Assembly: GCF_002127325.2 (NCBI RefSeq)
Contig: NC_035433.2
Span: 145,359,472 to 145,423,471, forward strand
Length of the DNA stretch: 64,000 nt
DNA from: Helianthus annuus
Lineage: Eukaryota; Streptophyta; Magnoliopsida; Asterales; Asteraceae
Direction of reading: 5' to 3'
The position numbers were made by a program, and so were the translations under genes. Below the pieces are notes generated by a model. It saw only the letters and a list, made by a program, of their open reading frames with translations, did not search any database and was not told where the DNA came from. Below are positions 22,569-34,636 of this stretch, piece by piece (position 1 is the first letter of the stretch; each line of letters begins with the position of its first letter).

Positions 22569-22935
22569 GTGGTTTCCGAATTTCAGGATGTTATCCGCCT
22601 GGTACAACCATTACTACTTGATAGTTTTTGAAGATGTTACTATGTTTGATTTGGAGTTTCAGTTAGATATTATACTTTCATTAGTTTGATATGAAATTTT
22701 TATGTTCACTCATTAGAACATTTAAAAAAGTGAAGCCAGTGGAAAAATTACTGGATCCGCCACTGATCCTGTGAGATTTCAAGAACACGACCAAATGTAA
22801 CGGAGTTAGTTTTTCAACTCGCGTGCGACCTTAGACTACCGTCTAAGTAAGCCTTGTCGACTTAGTGTTGTTGGGTTTTAGTTGTGAAAGTCTTTAAAAT
22901 GAACGTTGGATCCCTAGTAAACTGCATGTAGTACC

Positions 22936-23331
22936 CATGGTTGCAAAAGTCGTTTGGCGCTCTCTAGCCGGTCGACTTGGGAGTTGAGAGTACCCGGCCG
23001 AGGCGGAGAGTACTCGGACATGTTAAATTATAAAGAATTAGTTTTCAGAAATTAAATATATGTCAAATAATATAAATTTACTAATATTTATTACAAAAAA
23101 AGTGAAAATGATATTTATTTTTTTTAATATTATAGGCCTAGATAATATGTTTTATTTTTTTTAAGTCAAACTCGGCTCGGGTTAACCTACTAGATCCGAT
23201 TCTGGCCGAGGTTGATCACGTTTGATCGATTCCCAGTAATTAGGCGGAGTTGAAGAAAGTCGCCTCGGCGGCCTACCTTGTAGCGACTACTCGGGGAGTA
23301 CTCGGCTTGAAGACCTTGTTTTACAACCATG
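22936..23331. mobile_element. Non-autonomous hAT element, 396 bp
   Basis: Ends catggttgcaaaa and ttttacaaccatg form 13-bp inverted repeats with one mismatch. The flanking 8-mers gtagtacc (22928-22935 and 23332-23339) are identical, the hAT-type duplication. There is no transposase. Internal sequence is rich in actcgg and ggccg near both ends. Confidence 0.88.
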
Positions 23332-23914
23332 GTAGTACCTTAAACACAAGTATACTAGTAAAATGCTTTGTATTGCCCAAAAAAGTTTACAAGAGAGTGT
23401 TGTTGTTTACAAGTGCTAGGGATGTATCAAATGAAACCCCAAAGTCCCAATTTGTAGTACTTGGACTTGATCTAGATGGTTCCAGGTCTAGGTCCTTCTC
23501 ATACAAAGATCTGCATACTAATATCTATATATTTCTTTCGATATATCATGATATTTTGCTAAACTTTTAGAGTTGTCCATGGTAGATTCTTATGGATGTT
23601 TTGACAATAATTTTCTAGGCCAATATTGGCTCGAACTTGGCATTTCTTATACCTCCAAGTTGCTTGAACATTATGGGATGTTCCGGAGTCTTCCGGGCAG
23701 CTCTTGAAGTGACTAGATGGCCCCATAATATTATAGAATCTAGAATTTTTGAGCTGAATTTATGTAGGGTGTGACAGAAAGCCTTAGCTTGTCTATTCCC
23801 GTTAACCATCAGTTCCGACTAGCAACCAAATATAATCGTGAATTCACATGACACTCGGCTTGACATATATAAACCACCGCCGTAGCCCTATCATCCTCCA
23901 CCGCGTCGGAAAAA
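23332..23914. other. Unassigned sequence
   Basis: No coding region, terminal repeat or RNA gene is recognised. It borders the truncated 5' end of the decayed Tekay element. Confidence 0.4.
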
Positions 23915-23953
23915 CTATATGAAATAATCAATGTTTTGAAAGGGTCTTACAAG

Positions 23954-23968
23954 TTGGTAATCAGAGCC
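23954..23968 (+). promoter_or_regulatory. Primer binding site (initiator Met tRNA type)
   Basis: TTGGTAATCAGAGCC lies two bases after the LTR end. It differs by one inserted A from the TTGGTATCAGAGCC of the intact element at 39609. Confidence 0.8.
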
Positions 23969-24260
23969 TAAGGTTTAAGACAAATGTGTTCGGTTCAAGG
24001 CTTGATCAAGACATCTGGTAAGAATTAATTATAAATGAGTTAGATCGAAAGATTTAAATGAAGTAAAAGATGTAAAAGTGCATGGGAGGAGTGTATTAAT
24101 ACGCTTGAACCCGGGAAATACACTAAGTATAAAAGATAAGGCAAGTTATATACTTGACCAAATCGAAAATGAATAACACATCACTTATGATTAAGTGTGT
24201 GAGATATAAATTTCCATGTAACGGGATGGAAATGAATTGAATAGTTATTAATTAACTATT

Positions 24261-25319
24261 ATGGACATTTCAGTTAAAGAAATGTTTGGTGCAACCGGAG
24301 GTGATTCGGCATCTCACCTAACTGAAGAAATGAAAGATATGATTTCCAAGGAGGTCGGAAAGGCTTTAGAAGCTAGTCTATTGCAGTTCCTCGATAGACT
24401 ACAAACCATGATCTTATCGGTGGTGGATGATAAGATGAGTGAAATGAAAGAGAGTCTCACACAAGAAAGAGACAAGGGTAAAATGAAAGCATGCCCATAT
24501 AAAAAATTTATGGCATGTAAACCCCCAATATATAATAGCGAAGTTGATCCGATCGTTTTTCAATGATGGATTAGCGACATAGAAGGGGTTTTCGAGAGAA
24601 CACATTGTGATGAAACCGATTTCGTGGCGTACGGGACCGATCAATTAAGAGGTCATGCGAAAGATTGGTGTGATAATCTTAAAAAGGAACAAGGAATCGA
24701 GGCCACGAGAACTATGTCGTGGGAGGAATTCAAAACACCGTTCCTTAAACACCATAGCCCAAAAGCCGTGATCAACAAGACCAAAGAAGAATTTATTCAG
24801 TTAAGGCAGAGGGGCGAGTCGATAGACAAGATTACTGGAGTGTTTCTAGACAAGCTCAGATTTTGTGACGAGCTAGTTCAAACAGAAGAACATAAGATCT
24901 ACTATTATTACAACATGTTAAGTGCGGAGCATCGGGAGTTTATGGCTCCCTCGAAATACGGACATCTTATGGAGATCGTAAATGCCGCACGCGAAAGAGA
25001 GATCAGACTAAAGAAACAAATTGAAAGAGGCAAAAGGAGGGTGTTGGATGTGAATCCAAACCCCGTGAAGATGCAAAAGCCTAATGAAATTCTGAAGAAA
25101 GGAATCATCAAATTGGGGACACCCCAATGCAAGATATGTGGGAAAGCTCATAGAGGCGAATGCTATTTTAAGAACAAACCATGTCCTACTTATGGGAAAG
25201 TGGGACACGTGGTTGCTAATTGCCCGAGAAAGGTGTCGGTGTGCTATAAATGTTACAAGCCGGGACATAAGAAGTCTGAGTGCCGGAATTGGTTTGAAAC
25301 AACAAAACAACTGACATGA
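24261..25319 (+). pseudogene. Gag of decayed Tekay element
   Basis: The frame opens with MDISVKEMFG and contains a retrotransposon gag core (GHAKDWCDNL, WEEFKTPFLKHHSP, FIQLRQRGESIDKITG), then a basic linker and two zinc-knuckle-like clusters (CPTYGKVGHVVANC and CYKCYKPGHKKSEC). The first knuckle has Tyr where Cys is expected (CPTY instead of CPxC). An in-frame TGA at 24564-24566 interrupts the protein after about 101 residues, and the same frame continues directly. The stop at 25317 overlaps the ATG of the pol frame (ATGA). Confidence 0.85.
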
Positions 25320-28300
25320 AGTCTGAAATCCCGAAGTCAAGGGCAAGGTCTTTCCACATAACGGCCGCAGAGGCCAAAGTTAAACCCGATGTGGTTTCAG
25401 GTACATTTCTTGTAAATTCAATCCCAGCACGAATTTTATTTGATACGGGTGCGAATAGATCCTTTGTTTCACATCGATTTATTCAACACCCAACATTTAT
25501 GTTAACGAAATTACATGTGCCTCTAGAAGTGGACATAGGTAATAATAAAAGTTTTATTGTTTGTGATATGTGTCAGGATTGCAAACAAAGCATTGACGAT
25601 GAAGAATATTTCATTGATTTGATTCCCATGTCGATGGGAGAATTCCAAGTGGTAATCATGATGGATTGGTTATCTCGACATCACGCAAAAGTAATATGCT
25701 ACCATAAAGAGATAAAACTAACATCTCCGAGCGGGAAACATGTTACTATCTATGGGGAGAAAAGTTGTAATCCCATAATATGCTCGTTGATGGAAGCTCG
25801 TAAGCTTGTTCAACATGGATATAAGGCCTATCTGACTTACATACATGATTCAACTAAAGAGTTACCAGAGATTAAAGACGTACCGGTTGTACGAGAATTT
25901 GAAGATGTTTTTCCAGGAGATCTGACGGGGATACCACCTGAGCATGAGGTGGAGTTTGGAATTGAGTTAGTCCCGGGTGCAAAACCGGTAGCTAAAGCAC
26001 CGTATCGATTAGCGTCATCGGAACTACAAGAATTACTGTCTCAATTGCAAGATCTACTCGACAAGGGATTTATTCGGCCTAGCGTCTCTCCGTGGGGGGG
26101 GGGGGCGCCGGTATTATTCGTAAAGAAGAAAGATGGAAGCATGAATGCACCTGCGCTTTCATGGACCTCATGAACCGTGTTTGCAAACCAATGCTAGATA
26201 AGTCGGTGATAGTATTCATCGACGACATTCTCGTGTATTCTAAGAACGAAGCAGATCACGCGCGTTATTTGCGTGAAGTACTAGAAACGGTTAGGCGGGA
26301 AAGCCATTACGCAAAGTATTCGAAATGTGCCTTTTGGCTACGCGAGGTACAGATTCTTGGGCATGTTATAAGTGCCGACGGGGAGTTGGTGGACCCGTCC
26401 AAAATAAAAGCAGTGTTAAAATGAAAACCTCCGAAAAATCCATCAGAGATTAGGAGTTTCCTAGGACTTGCGGGTTACTACAAGAGATTTATTCAATATT
26501 TCTCCAAAACCGCGACGCCATTAACTAAGTTAACCCGCAAGGATGAAAAATTTGTAGGGGGAAGCGCACAAGAGGATGCCTTTCGAATACTTAAAGAAAA
26601 ATTGAATAATGCACTGGTATTAACTTTACCAGATGGAACGGATGACATGGTCGTATATTCGGACGCATCCCATATTGGTCTCGGATGTGTACTCATGCAA
26701 AGGGGAAAAGTGATCGCATATGCTTCAAGGCAATTGAACATTCACGAAAAGAATTACCCAACTCACGACCTCGAGTTGGCGGTAGTGCTTTTTGTCTTAA
26801 AGATTTGGAGGCATTACCTGTATGGTGTGAAATGTACTATCTTCACCTACCATAAAAGTCTCAAATAATTCATTGATCAGAAGGAGTTGAATATGAGACA
26901 AAGACGTTGGCTAGAGACGGTGAAAAGATTACGACTGTGAAATTCAGTATCATCCGGGAAAAGCCAACGTAGTGGCAGATGTATTAAGTCGAAAAGAAGA
27001 ATATTCACCCATTCGGGTGCGGTCGATGCAACAAATAGTGACCTCAGGTTTACTCGAACGAATCCGAGAGGCACAAATCGAAGCTGCAAAAGAAGAGAAT
27101 TGGAAAAAAGGGAAAACATAGTGGGCCAGCTAAAAGACTTGGTGGATGGTAATAATGGATTGAAAACCCGTTTCGGTAGAATATGGGTTCCAAACACATG
27201 TAATGTTAAAAAGCTTCTTCTTGATGAAGCTCACAAGTCATGTTATTCCATTCATTCGGGAGCTACCAAAATGTACCAAGACTTAAACAAAACTATTGGT
27301 GGCCCGGAATGAAAAGAGACATAATTCAGTATGTCAAAAAATGCTTAACTTGTTTACAAGTAAAGGAAGAACACCAAAAGCCTTACCATAAACTGCAACC
27401 GTTAGACATTCCGGTGTGGAAATGGGAGCATATCACCATGGATCTATTAACCAAACTACCAAGAACAACACGTGGATTCAACGCCATTTGGGTAGTCGTG
27501 GATAGATTAACAAAGAGTGCTCACTTTATTCCGATTCGCGAGACATACACATCGGAGAAGATGTCAGAAGTTTATACGAATGAAATCGTAGCCCACCATG
27601 GAGTACCAGTGTCTATCGTGTCTGATAGAGATACTCGGTTTACTTCAAACTTCTAGCGTGGTTTTCAAGAACAAGTGGGTACTAAGTTATTTATTAGTAC
27701 CGCATGTCATCTTCAAACAGACGGGCAAAGAGAAAGAACAATTCAGACGTTAGAGGATATGCTACGGGCATGTATTATTGATTTTGGGGGTAGGTGGGAG
27801 GTTTATCTACCATTAGTTGAATTTTTCGTATAACAACAGTTACCATTCCAGTATTGGAATGGCTCCATACGAAATGCTTTACGGCAGAAAATGTCGGACC
27901 CCGGTATGTTGGGGTGAAGTGGGTCCTCGTGAACTTGCCCACAAAGATGTAGTCAGGACCACTAATGAGAAAATTGAAATGGTCCGGGCTCATTTGAAAG
28001 CTGCCCAAGACCGACAGAAGTCTTACGCTGATAAAAGACGAAGACAAATCGAGTTTCAGGTTGGTGATAGGGTCATGCTCAAAGTATCTCTGTGGAAAGG
28101 GGTCATTCGGTTCAGAAAAAAGGGGGAAGTTGAGCCCAAGGTTTATTGGGCCCTTTAAAATCGTTGAACGGGTGGGAAAAGTAGTCTACCGACTAGAACT
28201 ACCAGAAGAATTAAGCGGTATACATAGCACTTTTCACGTTTCCCATCTTCGAAAGTGCCTAGCTGATGAAACGACTTATATAAGCTATGACGACATTGAA

Positions 28301-28444
28301 GTAGACGATAAGCTGAACTATGTTGTAAAGCCTATTGCAATTCTTGACCGAAAAGTCAAAGGCTTAAGGAATAAAGAAATTGACCAAGTGAAAGTCAAAT
28401 GGGAACATCGGAAGGGATTGGACACCACTTGGGAGTCCGAATAA
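25316..28444 (+). pseudogene. Pol of decayed Tekay element
   Basis: Protease (ILFDTGANRSFV, with T in place of the usual S of DSGA) is followed by the RT start ([14 protein letters not shown]). Within RT the sequence jumps from VKKKDGSM to NAPA, a deletion of roughly 77 residues including the YRELN block, and then shifts frame. [10 protein letters not shown] survives. Further defects are a TGA near 26422, a TAA after HKSLK near 26866, frame changes near 26930 and 27290, a TAG after FTSNF near 27654, shifts near 27830 and 28130, and a TAA at the C-terminus near 28442. Integrase pieces (CLTCLQVKEEHQKP, SDRDTRFTS) and the chromodomain-like end are still readable. Confidence 0.9.
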
Positions 28445-28518
28445 GAGATGAGACGCCTATACCCTTCCTGTACGTATTATGATTTTGAGAACGAAATCCT
28501 CTTTAAGGGGGATAGACT

Positions 28519-30874
28519 TGTAACACCCCAAAAATATTAAACTATATATGTGTGTATACATGTATAATTAATTATATTGATAATAAATTTGCGAAAATAA
28601 AACTAAGGATATTTAACCTAGTTAATTATATGTTATAAAATGATAAAGAATCAAGAGATTCTAACCCATTTTACAAATCTTAAAAGTAGAGGGACTAAAA
28701 AGGGGCAACTTGAAAGAGACTTAATAAATTGAAATTTTAAACACAAAACACACACTTGTGTGTGCTCTGTTCGATCAAAACCCAGAACCCAGAGAGTTCT
28801 TCCCTCAAAACCCTAAAATCACCAATTTCTCTTAAAAATCAAAGAAGGAAACAAATTTGAGATCAATTCCAAGTTAAATTCGTGATCACTATTGTTAGGA
28901 GATCACAATGTATGTTCAACTTTCATCTTTGGTGATGTTTTGAATTGTCATGAACTATAATAATGAAATTCTTGAATGAATGTTTGAAGTTATGGTAAAA
29001 TTGAGATGATTATAAGTCTAGAAACAAACCCTAGATAAGAAATTAAGGATTTTATGTTATAACATAGTGATTTGATGATTTACCATATGTGTGCTATATG
29101 GGTGTTAAGAATAAAAGAATGAACACTTGAATTATAGTGATGAATCAGTGTTATCTAATTGTTATGATACAATTCTAGGTGTTGTTTATACATACTAGAC
29201 ATATGATTATGAAAATGATGATTTAGCATGGTTAATTGATTAACCATAAACTTGATAATGTTAGTGAAATAATCTCGCCCATAAGATGTTTGACAAAATG
29301 TCTAAGTGATCTTGACATATTAAGAAATACGAAAGAATCACTTAATTGATTAAGACACGTTGTGTGTTAAATATTGTGAATTTAGTTCTAAGTGATATAT
29401 TCAAATTGAACTCTATAGGCAAATTGGGCGAATCATCGAGTGGTCAAGGCGGAACGGATAACCGCTTAGAAGGAAAGCTTTAAAGGTACGCGACTATATG
29501 CTTCGTAAATTTTCGTTAGTACTTTTATGTCTATTTATGTTGAATGACAAATGAAATGTTATGAAGTTCGGTTGATACTAAAATGGAGTATTCAGTATGA
29601 ATAAATCGAACGGATTAACTAGAGTCTAACTATAAGTTAGAATGTAAAAGTGATGGATTTCACTATAATATTCAAACGGGTCAAAATGACTCAAATGATG
29701 AAGGTTTGGTAGTATGAAAGCGATGGATTTCGCTAATAAAATCAAATGGGTCAAAATAATCAAAGTAATTAAACTTTGGTTATATAAAAGCGATGGACGT
29801 TGCTAAGTAAATCAAACAGGTCAATATGAAGTCTTGATGTAAACCGGGAAGGTTGCACAATTAATGAGTTCGAAGTGATACTCGGATTATGAGTTGAAAG
29901 TCATTATCAGCATTAACTGAGAATTGGGAACGCGGAATATAAGTTAAAAACTTAGGTTTGAGTATGACTAAAAGATGCGCAATTCCATATAAGGGATTCG
30001 TGTCAAGTTCGTTCAACTAGTTATAGTTGAATAGGTCAAATAAACGACACACATATAGATAACAGGCGCATAAATTTCACGGATAAAGCCCCGAAAATTT
30101 AGAAATGTTCATAGATATCAATATCATACAAATTTGAAAGTAATAAACCAAGTTTGATTTTTAAAACATGAACGGGTCAAAATAAGTTGAAATTAAATAT
30201 AAAGCCGTGAGCTTAAAATCAAGAATTTTGTTAATTCGGATATAGAATTTTGACTCCATATGATGGAGAATCAAATTACAACCATGTAGAAAATACGGAT
30301 TGTAAAACGGACGAAAACTTGAGAAGTTATGACCATTTTGGTAAAATTTTACATAGCTGGGAATTTGCAGCTTTGCTTATAAACTTTCTGTCGAATTTAG
30401 TGCTTCGTGCCCCGCGACAGGTTATACATATCTCGGTCGCAGCCCGCCACGATCCCTCGTGGCCCGCTAAGAATTTTAAGGATGCCGTCGCGGCACGCGA
30501 CGACCTAAAAGCTGGCAAATTTTTGCTGTTTGTTTGTTTGTTTAGGTCTTAGGGACTTGTTTAAATATGTATTAAACTCTCATAACTGATTATTATGATC
30601 ATTTTGATTATAGGTAACTATGAAAATCTTTTGGATAGCGATCAAGCTTGCTCGAGAACCGAACACACGAACTAATGAAGCTTCCGCTACTATATTAGTC
30701 TCTTTTGTTACAAAACTTGCGTAGAACTTTTATAAACATCTTTTAAATGTTTTTAAACTTTTGTAAATATAGTTGAATGTTTTGAACGCTATGTAAACGT
30801 TGTTAAACAACATTTTGATATATAAATGCACAATGTATTATATGAAATATTCAATGTTTTGTAAGGGTCTTACA
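28519..30874 (+). repeat. 3' LTR of decayed Tekay element
   Basis: It begins TGTAACACCCC after a purine-rich ctttaagggggataga tract and ends gggtcttaca. Length is 2356 bp. A short GC-rich patch at 30405-30510 is the only part with coding-like composition and is not considered a gene. Confidence 0.85.
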
Positions 30875-31161
30875 CATTTTTTTCTGCATGATATTTAAAA
30901 CAAAAGAAATCCCTCATACGAGTTGCAAGATAACAATTAGGGGCAGACGTATTTTGGTCTCATCGTAGTGACGTACAGGACAACATTTATTTTTCGAGCG
31001 TATATAAATTTTAATGTTAATTTTCCTTTTTATTTTTTTAGAATTTTGTAACTTATTGTTAGATTTACAATTTATTGTTTATTTGTTTTAAGTTTGACGT
31101 CTCTTTAGTTTACCTTTTAATATATTATTTAACTTAAGCTCATCGTAAAAAAGTTTCTTTG

Positions 31162-31163
<2 letters not shown>
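30875..31163. other. AT-rich spacer, nothing recognised
   Basis: Short AT-rich stretch between the decayed Tekay LTR and the first (TA)n tract. No terminal repeats or coding motifs seen. Confidence 0.5.
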
Positions 31164-31209
<46 letters not shown>

Positions 31210-31212
<3 letters not shown>

Positions 31213-31409
31213 AAACTATAATGTACTTCAGGGCTTAACCTACATTAACATATATGACAAAAAATATAACGTGCGTTATTATCATAGAATGTGCGTGATT
31301 ATAGTCCCATGCGTGATTATGTGGTCCCATGCGTGATTATACCCCTGATCCAACGGTTACCATTGTCTCCTACGTGATGTATGATAAGGCTTTTTGTATG
31401 TTAACCTTA

Positions 31410-31430
<21 letters not shown>
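31210..31430. mobile_element. (TA)n-bounded element A
   Basis: A 221-bp unit starting gggaaactataatgtacttc and ending in gttaaccttac(TC)n, flanked by long TA runs (31165-31209 and 31431-31458). It is an inverted near-copy of element G at 15849-16091: both contain tgcgtgattat/ataatcacgca repeats and the gatccaacggttaccattgt block or its complement. Confidence 0.75.
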
Positions 31431-31458
<28 letters not shown>

Positions 31459-31461
<3 letters not shown>

Positions 31462-31969
31462 GAGAGTTCAAATGAGAAGAAATTTTTTGTAAGAAGAAAA
31501 AAGAACAAATTTCAACCAATAAGAATGCTTTATTTTACTTCATTTAATATAAGTATTTAATGTTACTATAAGGGTATATTGGTAAATCTACAAAGGTCAT
31601 TAATTTGTAGTCTTCCTCTATAATAGCTAATACATTAAATTTTTTGTAACTTATCTTCAAAATATATATTTTTTTCAAAAAAATTAAATAAAATAATTTA
31701 AAGTGTAGGATAAATTAGAAGTTGTGTAGGATAAATTACGAGTTGTGTAAGATAAATTTCAACGTGTAGGATGAATTTTAAAATATGTAGGACAACTTTT
31801 TGATGTGTGTAGGCAAAAAAAAGTTAATGTGGAGGATAATAGTCTTTATGACTAATTAATTAGTCAAAAATGATAATAAATGAGATAAGTGAAAAACTAT
31901 TTAATATTTTACAAAATTACCCTTTGTTCTTTTTCTTCTCAATTAAATTTTCTTCTCAAATGAACCTTC

Positions 31970-31973
<4 letters not shown>
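31459..31973. mobile_element. (TA)n-bounded element B
   Basis: A 515-bp unit between TA runs. It starts gtggagagttcaaatgagaa and ends ttctcaaatgaaccttcccc, an inverted terminal pair. The interior has several copies of gtgtaggataaatt-type motifs (31704-31800). Confidence 0.75.
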
Positions 31974-32020
<47 letters not shown>

Positions 32021-32027
<7 letters not shown>

Positions 32028-33318
32028 GATATGGTAAAAAGTGTCTAAAATGTAAGAATGGTAAGAAGTGTTTTAAACCATTGGATATTTGATCTAATGG
32101 TTGAGATCAATAGGGTATAAAAATGTAAATTGTGTTTTAATTAGAGGGACCTTATGTAAAATTGAAGGGCAATAATGTCTTTTTCAATGTTTCAAATATG
32201 GTAACCGTATTCTACACAACCAAAAACACCTACATTCACTCATTTTTCCTTAATTATAGGAATTAATTACCAAGATCTAAATCGGAAGCCTCTTTGTTTT
32301 ATATAAGATTCAATGCGTGGTGTTTTACGTTAAGAAGAACTGTAATCAGATTCATGGCGTAGTGTTTTATCTGGAGACATTGTTCATGGTGTGGTGTTTT
32401 ATCTGGAGACATTGTTCATGGCGTGGTGTTTTATCTGGAGACATTGTTCATGGCGTGGTGTTTTATCTGGAGACATTGTTCATGGTGTAGTGTTTTATCT
32501 GGAGACATTGTTCATGGTATGGTGTTTTATCTGGAGACACTGTTCATGGCGTGGTGTTTCAAAACATCTGGAGATATTGTTCATAGCGTGGTGTTTTATC
32601 TGAAGACATTGTTCATGGTGTGGTGTTTTATCTGGAGACATTATTCATGGCGTGGTGTTTTATCTGGAGACATTGTTCATGACGTGGTGTTTTGTCTCCA
32701 GATGTTTAAAACACCACGCCATGAACAATGTCTCCAGATAAAACACCACGCCATGATTCAAGTCATGGTGTTTTATCTGGAATCCCAAGCAACCTTCTAT
32801 GAATATAACACCATACAACTTAATAGAACCCGTTTCATACCAAACATTATATAAAACAAACTTTATCAAATAACTCATGTTTTTTCATGAAAACAAATAT
32901 AGATGAAATCCATGAAAACACAGTAAGTTTTATTGTATATTTTTCCTCAACGCAATCGGTATATAAACGACACCATACAAACAATTGTTTTATGCAATAA
33001 AACACCACATATGAACCTGTATCGCTTTCTTCCATTTGTGGTTTTCGTAATGAAAAAACTGCTCCAAAATTGCAGAGAAAAAAAAAATACTTTTGAACCT
33101 GAATTAATGAACGAAGATGATATAATACTAGTTAATGATTGATTCTAATGATATAATCTCCTAAATTAACTCCAAAACAGTTACACACAATTAATTGATA
33201 AGAAAAGGTAAATTACTAATGTACCCTTTTGAATTAATTAAGAAGAGGGACACTTGTCATTCCAAGATTATTTCTTACACTTCTTACAAAAGTCCCACTT
33301 TTTACAGGATCCTCTACC
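32021..33318. mobile_element. (TA)n-bounded element C carrying a minisatellite
   Basis: Termini gggtagggatatggtaaaaa and actttttacaggatcctctacc are inverted and match those of element E. The unit is 1298 bp and contains an expanded 32-bp minisatellite (32351-32756). It lies between TA runs at 31974-32020 and 33319-33330. Confidence 0.75.
32351..32756. repeat. 32-bp minisatellite with an inverted end
   Basis: About eleven head-to-tail units of ttcatggcgtggtgttttat followed by ctggagacattg run to 32696. At 32697-32756 the same motif continues in the opposite orientation (aaaacaccacgccatgaaca, tctccagat), then one more direct fragment follows at 32765. Units differ at a few positions. Repetitive open frames on both strands are artefacts of the 32-bp unit. 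Confidence 0.92.
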
Positions 33319-33330
33319 TATATATATATA

Positions 33331-33725
33331 GGGGAGGGTTTAAATGAAAACGCTAAATATTGTGAGAACCGTGAGAACAAATAAAAAAACCATGAGAACT
33401 TGGTCAAAAACAATTCAAATTCAATTTTATTTTTCTACACTTATCATTATTATTCGAATACAATGTTAGAAATTCAATTTACACGTTTAAATTTACGTGA
33501 ATTCGTAAATAAAGAAAATTTACACATGTGTAAATTTACACATGTGTAAAAAATCTAAAAAGAGTGATTTTGAAAGGAGAAATGAATTATTTGATGTTAT
33601 AAATTCTTGTTTTGATGATGTATCTTAATTACAATGAGGTTTGTATTAAAAAAAAATGGTTTTGATTGCTTTTTTCATTCGTTCTCACGGTTCTCGCAAT
33701 ATTTAGCGTTCTCAAGATAACCCTC

Positions 33726-33728
<3 letters not shown>
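33331..33728. mobile_element. (TA)n-bounded element D
   Basis: A 398-bp unit with inverted ends: ggggagggtttaaatgaaaa and aacgctaaatattgtgagaa at the left, complemented by ttctcgcaatatttagcgtt and aaccctcccc at the right. It lies between TA runs at 33319 and 33729. Confidence 0.82.
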
Positions 33729-33784
<56 letters not shown>

Positions 33785-33789
<5 letters not shown>

Positions 33790-34166
33790 AGGATAGTGTA
33801 AAAAGGGCCTAAAGTGTGAGAAGTGTGAGAAGTGTATTATAACACTATATATAATACTATATAACACCATATAAACACCGTATAACAATATGTAACACCA
33901 TATAATACCATATAACACTATGTAACATTATATATCATTATATAACAAATATAACACTATACATCTATCATAGACATGCTATCAGACAACCTATAGTGTT
34001 ATATTTTTTATATAATGATATATAGTGTTACAAAGTGTTATATGGTATTATATGGTGTTATATATTGTTATACGGTGTTTATATGGTGTTATATAGTATT
34101 ATATATAGTGTTATAATACACTTCTCACACTTCTTACACTTTGAGCACTTTTTACAGGATCCTCTA

Positions 34167-34168
<2 letters not shown>
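33785..34168. mobile_element. (TA)n-bounded palindromic element E
   Basis: A 384-bp unit is almost one long palindrome: gtgagaagtgtattataaca at the left is answered by tgttataatacacttctcac at the right, and the ata/tgt-rich arms pair almost to the centre near 33975. The termini match element C. TA runs lie on both sides (33729-33784 and 34169-34202). Confidence 0.85.
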
Positions 34169-34202
<34 letters not shown>

Positions 34203-34205
<3 letters not shown>

Positions 34206-34414
34206 AAAGTATATCGTAAATTATGGCTTAACGTACTTCACGTACAACAACGTGCGTGATTTGTTCTATAACATGCGAGATTAATGTTTTCAATATGCGT
34301 GATTATTGTGTTTCAACATGCGTGATTTTGGATTTTTAAGTTATAACGTGCGTGATATTAAAATAAACGTGCGTAATTACCTGTTGTACGTGATGTAACA
34401 CAATGTAATTCCTC
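34203..34414. mobile_element. (TA)n-bounded element F
   Basis: A 212-bp unit with repeated acgtgcgtgatt/atgcgtgatta motifs, related in style to elements A and G. It begins gaaaaagtatatcgtaaatt and ends aacacaatgtaattcctc, followed by a short TA run. Confidence 0.65.
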
Positions 34415-34636
34415 TATATATATAAACCAAGTATCGAGGCTTTATTAAATCCATATAATACCAATTAAAGTAATAATAAAAGATTTTAAGTTCGTTTAAA
34501 CTTTCAAACAAGTCAAAAATATTAACCTTATTAATCATAAGTTTATAGTGGACGCCTTGGTGGCAATTAATGTTCCTTGCATCATTGATTTTATTCTTTA
34601 CATTTTTTTTTTGAAAAATGCGTATCATAGAAAATA

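Larger units (their letters stand above)
23915..30874 (+). mobile_element. Decayed Tekay-type Ty3/gypsy element, 5'-truncated
   Basis: Only the last 37 bp or so of a 5' LTR remain (ctatatgaaat to gggtcttaca, ending 23951), followed by a PBS at 23954. Gag and pol follow with many disruptions, and a complete 2356-bp 3' LTR (28519-30874) ends in the same gggtcttaca. The number of stops, frameshifts and an internal RT deletion marks it as old. Chromovirus assignment rests on the pol motifs, chromodomain-like end and Met-type PBS. Confidence 0.88.

Noticed and set aside
30250..30552. 100-residue frame in a GC-rich patch
   Set aside because: It is inside the 3' LTR of the decayed Tekay element and is not conserved in other LTRs here.
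32391..32854. Long repetitive open frames (VFYLETLFMAWCF...)
   Set aside because: They are translations of the 32-bp minisatellite; open in several frames because the unit lacks stops.
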